From the NCBI GenBank assembly GCA_937864115.1, contig CALMII010000039.1:62001-126000 (forward strand): 64,000 nucleotides of DNA, written 5' to 3'. The DNA comes from an uncultured Steroidobacter sp. GTDB lineage: Bacteria > Pseudomonadota > Gammaproteobacteria > Steroidobacterales > Steroidobacteraceae. A model generated the notes under the pieces. It worked only from the letters and a program-made list of their open reading frames with translations. It ran no database searches and was not told the origin of the DNA. This document shows positions 61,119 through 64,000 of this stretch, piece by piece. Numbering within the stretch: position 1 is the first letter of the stretch; each line of letters starts with the position of its first letter. Made by a program: the position numbers and the translations under genes.

Positions 61119-61871
61119 ATGGCTCGTTCATCATCGTCGGCCGCTCAACTGCAACTGTTCGAGGCGCGCGATCCGGCGCAACCCTGGCATGTCCGCATCA
61201 GCCGCCGCGCGCGACGCCTGTCCGTGCGTGTCTATCCCGGTGGAAGAGTCGAAGTCGTCGTACCGCCCGGCGCTTCGGCCGCGACCGTCGAGCGTTTCGT
61301 CGGGACGCATCGGCAATGGATCGATGAACGCGTCGCCGATCTTTCCGCCATCAGCGGAATTGCGCGGGATACGCTGCCCGATGCGGTTTCCCTGCCGGCG
61401 TTGCAGCGACGATTCGCAATCGACTATCGCCGCACCGCCAGTTCGGAAGTCCGCGCGGTGGTCGTGGCCCCTGATACGTTGATCGTCGCTGGCACGCTCG
61501 ACAACGAACAGCGCGTCGCCCGGACGCTGCAGCGCTGGTTGATGAACCTCGCGCATACGGAGCTGAGCCGCGTGCTGGCGGAGATCGCCAGCGAACACGA
61601 TTTCGTCTTCCGGCGCGTGCAGATCCGGCGTCAGCGCACGCGCTGGGGCAGCTGCTCCGCCAGCGGGACCATCAGCCTCAATGTCTGCGCGCTGTTCCAG
61701 GATCCGGCGGTCATGCGCTACCTGCTGATCCATGAACTCAGCCACACGCGCCACATGAATCATTCGCGCCGCTTCTGGGCGCAGGTGGAAGCCATCGAGC
61801 CCGACTACAAGCGGCTCGATCGCGAACTGCTGCAAGGCTGGCAACGTGTGCCGGGATGGATGTTCCGATGA
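61119..61871 (+). CDS. YgjP-type zinc metalloprotease domain protein
   Basis: The 250-residue protein of the DUF45/YgjP (WLM/SprT-like) group has zinc motif HELSHTRHMNHS (HExxH plus third histidine), preceded by RQRTRWGSCSASGTISLN, the conserved WGSCS strand. The N-terminal half forms a beta domain (SVRVYPGGRVEVVVPPGA). Relatives have been linked to nucleic-acid or UTP metabolism, but the substrate is unproven. It overlaps the tryptophan dioxygenase gene by four bases. Confidence 0.9.
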   Translation: MARSSSSAAQLQLFEARDPAQPWHVRISRRARRLSVRVYPGGRVEVVVPPGASAATVERFVGTHRQWIDERVADLSAISGIARDTLPDAVSLPALQRRFAIDYRRTASSEVRAVVVAPDTLIVAGTLDNEQRVARTLQRWLMNLAHTELSRVLAEIASEHDFVFRRVQIRRQRTRWGSCSASGTISLNVCALFQDPAVMRYLLIHELSHTRHMNHSRRFWAQVEAIEPDYKRLDRELLQGWQRVPGWMFR

Positions 61872-62731
61872 GCGACGACTCTTCCTCCAAGCCGCAGGCG
61901 AAGCCTGTCGATCTGTCGGACGAACAGGTCTTCTGGGACCTGGGCGAATCCAAGAGCTATGGCCAGTACCTGCAGCTCGACAAGGTGCTGAGCGCGCAGC
62001 AGCCGATCTCGTACGAGCACGACGAGATGCTGTTCATCGTCATCCACCAGGCCTCGGAGCTGTGGATGAAGCTGTGCCTGCACGAACTGACGGGCGCGCT
62101 GGATCACATCCGCCGCGACGACCTCGGTCCGTCGTTCAAGATGCTGGCGCGCGTGTCGCGCATCCAGGCGCAGCTCACGCAGTCGTGGGACGTACTGGCG
62201 ACGATGACGCCCGCCGAATACTCGGCCTTCCGCAACCAGCTCGGCCGCGCGTCGGGATTCCAGTCGTACCAGTACCGCATGCTCGAGTTCATCATCGGCA
62301 ACAAGAACGCCGACATGATCGAAGTCCACCGGCGCGATCCGGTGCACTACGACGCCCTGCAGCGCATGCTGCACAGCCCGAGCATCTATGACGAATCGCT
62401 GCGGCTGCTGAGCCGCCGCGGTTTCGAGATCCCGCAGGACTATCTCGACCGCGACTGGTCCCAGCCCTACCAGCCCAGCAAACAGGTCGCCGCCGCATGG
62501 CTCGCGGTGTATCACAGCATCGAAGAAAACTGGGACCTGTACGACCTCGCCGAAAAGCTGGTCGATCTCGACATGAAGTTCCAGCTCTGGCGCTTCAGTC
62601 ACATGAAGACGGTGGAGCGCATCATCGGCTACAAGCGCGGCACCGGCGGCACGGGCGGCGTGTCGTATCTGGCGAAGGCGCTGGAGCTGCGGTTCTTCCC
62701 CGAGCTGTGGACGGTGCGGACGTCGATGTAG
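61868..62731 (+). CDS. kynA: Tryptophan 2,3-dioxygenase
   Basis: This haem enzyme opens the tryptophan ring to N-formylkynurenine, the start of the kynurenine pathway. The 287-residue product has SYGQYLQLDKVLSAQQPISY, HQASELWMKLCLHEL (distal His) and the proximal haem ligand His in RFSHMKTVERIIGYKRGTGG. The ATGA overlap with the YgjP-like gene fixes the start at 61868; another ATG at 61856 would add four residues. No other kyn genes are nearby. Confidence 0.97.
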   Translation: MSDDSSSKPQAKPVDLSDEQVFWDLGESKSYGQYLQLDKVLSAQQPISYEHDEMLFIVIHQASELWMKLCLHELTGALDHIRRDDLGPSFKMLARVSRIQAQLTQSWDVLATMTPAEYSAFRNQLGRASGFQSYQYRMLEFIIGNKNADMIEVHRRDPVHYDALQRMLHSPSIYDESLRLLSRRGFEIPQDYLDRDWSQPYQPSKQVAAAWLAVYHSIEENWDLYDLAEKLVDLDMKFQLWRFSHMKTVERIIGYKRGTGGTGGVSYLAKALELRFFPELWTVRTSM

Positions 62732-62738
62732 AGACGGA

Positions 62739-62826
62739 AAATGGCCGCAAAAAGGCGCAAACGACACAAGGTCAGAAGCAGATCTTTTTCCTAGCCTTGC
62801 GGTCTTTGCGCCTTTTTGCGGCCATT
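62739..62826. repeat. Imperfect 30-bp inverted repeat, likely bidirectional terminator
   Basis: The left arm is near 62739-62771 and the right arm near 62795-62826, sharing a perfect core that starts AATGGCCGCAAAAAGGCGCA. It lies between the convergent kynA and msrQ. The right arm encodes the msrQ C-terminus. The core (GCCGCAAAA, AAAGACCGCA) is shared with the hairpin at 37767. Confidence 0.8.
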
Positions 62827-63411
62827 CCTCTTCCACACCCGCCACCCCAGCAGCACTGCCACGATCGTCGCGTAGACGAGCGGTTCGCGGATGTCGGCTT
62901 TCACTTGCCACCAGTAGTGCCACACGCCTAGGGGCACGATCACGTAGATCACCCGGTGCAGCGTTTTCCAGCGTTTGCCGAGGCGGCGCATCATGCCGTT
63001 GGTCGACGTGATCGCCAGCGGGATCAGCAGCAGCAGGGCGGCGAAGCCGATCGTGATGAAGGGACGCCTGGCGATGTCGGGCAGGATGCCCGGCCAGTAG
63101 AGGCCCTGGTCGAGAATCATCCAGGTCAGGAAGTGCAGCAGGATGTAGCTGAAAGCGAAGAGGCCGAGCATGCGCCGCAGTTGCACCAGCCACGACGCGC
63201 CGAACCAGTCGCGTAGCGGCGTGACGGCCAGCGTGACGATGAGCAGCCGCAAACCCCACTGACCCAGCGTGTCCTGCACGAATTCGACGGGATTGGCGCC
63301 GAGCGAGCCGGCGATGCCGAAGGCGCGCAATACCAGCAGACAAAGCGGCAGCGAGCACAGCAGGAACACTGCCGGTTTGATGTACCGGCGCACCGCGCGT
63401 GTGGACGGCAT
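62791..63411 (-). CDS. msrQ: MsrQ, haem-binding membrane subunit of MsrPQ
   Basis: The 206-residue membrane protein has six helices. It is a ferric-reductase-like b-type cytochrome that passes quinol electrons to MsrP (histidines in LLHFLTWM, KTLHRVIYV, VWHYWW). The last eleven residues (NGRKKAQRPQG) are encoded by the right arm of an inverted repeat and are atypical. Its start lies five bases after the msrP stop. The long upstream frame belongs to msrP in another frame. Confidence 0.93.
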   Translation of the reverse strand: MPSTRAVRRYIKPAVFLLCSLPLCLLVLRAFGIAGSLGANPVEFVQDTLGQWGLRLLIVTLAVTPLRDWFGASWLVQLRRMLGLFAFSYILLHFLTWMILDQGLYWPGILPDIARRPFITIGFAALLLLIPLAITSTNGMMRRLGKRWKTLHRVIYVIVPLGVWHYWWQVKADIREPLVYATIVAVLLGWRVWKRNGRKKAQRPQG

Positions 63412-63416
63412 GGAGC

Positions 63417-64000
63417 CTAGTAGTTCTTCGCCAGGTCCATGCCGCGATACAGATCGGCCACTTCCTTCTCGTAGCCGTTGAACATCTGCGTCGGCACGCG
63501 GGAGTTGAACAGGCCGGCGCCGATGCGGCGTTCGCGTGCCTGGCTCCAGCGCGGGTGATCCACCTGCGGGTTCACGTTGGCATAGAAGCCGTACTCGTGC
63601 GGCGCCGAAATATTCCACGACGTCGGCGGCTGCTTCTCGGTGAAGCGGATTTCGACGATGGACTTGATGCCCTTGAAACCGTACTTCCACGGCGTGACGA
63701 GCCGCAGCGGTGCGCCGTTCTGGTTGGGCAGTGTCTTGCCGTAGAGACCGACGGCGAGCAGCGCCAGCGGATTCATCGCCTCGTCGATGCGCAATCCTTC
63801 CACGTACGGCCATTCGAGAACGTCGTAACGCTGGCCCGGCATTTCCTGCGGCCGCAGCACCGTCTTGAAGGCGACGTACTTCGCTTTCGACGTCGGTTTG
63901 AACTTCTTCAGTACGTTCGCGAGCGGCACGCCGACCCAGGGGATGACCATCGACCAGGCCTCGACGCAGCGCAGTCGATAGACGCGTTCTTCCAGCGGTT
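63417..64000 (-). CDS. msrP: MsrP, periplasmic molybdenum methionine sulfoxide reductase (5' part outside the window)
   Basis: Only the C-terminal about 194 residues are here; the gene enters from beyond base 64000. The reading RCVEAWSMVIPWVGVPLANV includes the molybdenum-ligating cysteine, and TPWKYGFKGIKSIVEI is the family-typical C-terminal half. MsrP repairs oxidised methionines in periplasmic proteins, exported by Tat (signal not visible). It is encoded with msrQ. Confidence 0.94.
   Translation of the reverse strand, partial: PLEERVYRLRCVEAWSMVIPWVGVPLANVLKKFKPTSKAKYVAFKTVLRPQEMPGQRYDVLEWPYVEGLRIDEAMNPLALLAVGLYGKTLPNQNGAPLRLVTPWKYGFKGIKSIVEIRFTEKQPPTSWNISAPHEYGFYANVNPQVDHPRWSQARERRIGAGLFNSRVPTQMFNGYEKEVADLYRGMDLAKNY

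Overview
The window is high-GC chromosomal DNA from a free-living gammaproteobacterium. The fabA-fabB pair, the ruvCAB-ybgC-tolQRAB-pal-cpoB-queE-queC-tRNA-Lys order, a monofunctional RelA and a thrABC operon with a fused aspartokinase/homoserine dehydrogenase all point that way. Gene content and the many intergenic palindromes suggest a Steroidobacter/Nevskia/Xanthomonadales-like lineage, but I cannot place it to genus. Genes are densely packed, with many ATGA/TGATG overlaps. I see no transposase, integrase, rRNA or CRISPR array.

Layout. 1-0.7 kb: fabA and the 5' end of fabB (minus). 0.96-3.3 kb: a secreted protein with a LytS/LytTR two-component pair. 3.4-10.6 kb: a module resembling a low-oxygen/stress set (beta-CASP hydrolase, sugar nucleotidyltransferase, haem c lipoprotein, two universal stress proteins, CBS protein, DksA-like zinc finger, Zn alcohol dehydrogenase, dihaem cytochrome). 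10.7-21.9 kb: a denitrification and anaerobic island, all minus strand: an unknown exported protein, sco1, nirV, nirK fused to cytochrome c, a damaged ParE-type toxin-antitoxin pair, a SirB2-like protein, nnrS, quinol-type norB, an FNR-type regulator and hemN. 22-28.4 kb: an exported orphan, two acyl-CoA dehydrogenases, an acyl-CoA ligase and an IclR regulator. 28.6-34.5 kb: sucA-sucB-lpd. 34.6-40 kb: an APC permease, an ABC export pair and relA. 40.2-49.3 kb: ruvCAB, ybgC, Tol-Pal, queE, queC and tRNA-Lys. 49.5-56.4 kb: an ExeA-FHA protein and thrABC. 56.5-64 kb: an orphan membrane-anchored protein, an M20 peptidase, tatD, a TPR-like protein, a YgjP-type metalloprotease, tryptophan 2,3-dioxygenase and msrPQ (msrP cut by the window edge).

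The most interesting signal is a small regulon that can be read directly from DNA. Five TGA-N6-TCA (FNR-type) boxes lie in front of fabA-fabB, the unknown exported protein at 10698-11042, nirK-nirV-sco1, norB-nnrS, and hemN-fnr. In each case a -10-like hexamer lies where a class II FNR promoter (box centred near -41.5) needs it. The regulator encoded in the window has the four cysteines for a 4Fe-4S cluster and the E-x2-S-R recognition helix expected for such boxes, and it sits downstream of hemN in one of the controlled units. At fabA and hemN the geometry puts transcription start on the A of the ATG, and neither gene has a usable Shine-Dalgarno sequence, so both mRNAs may be leaderless. This would tie oxygen-independent unsaturated fatty acid synthesis and oxygen-independent haem synthesis to the denitrification switch.

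The second theme is intergenic palindromes: eight copies of a bipartite REP-like element, and several unrelated long hairpins, two of which supply the last codons and stop of the adjacent genes.
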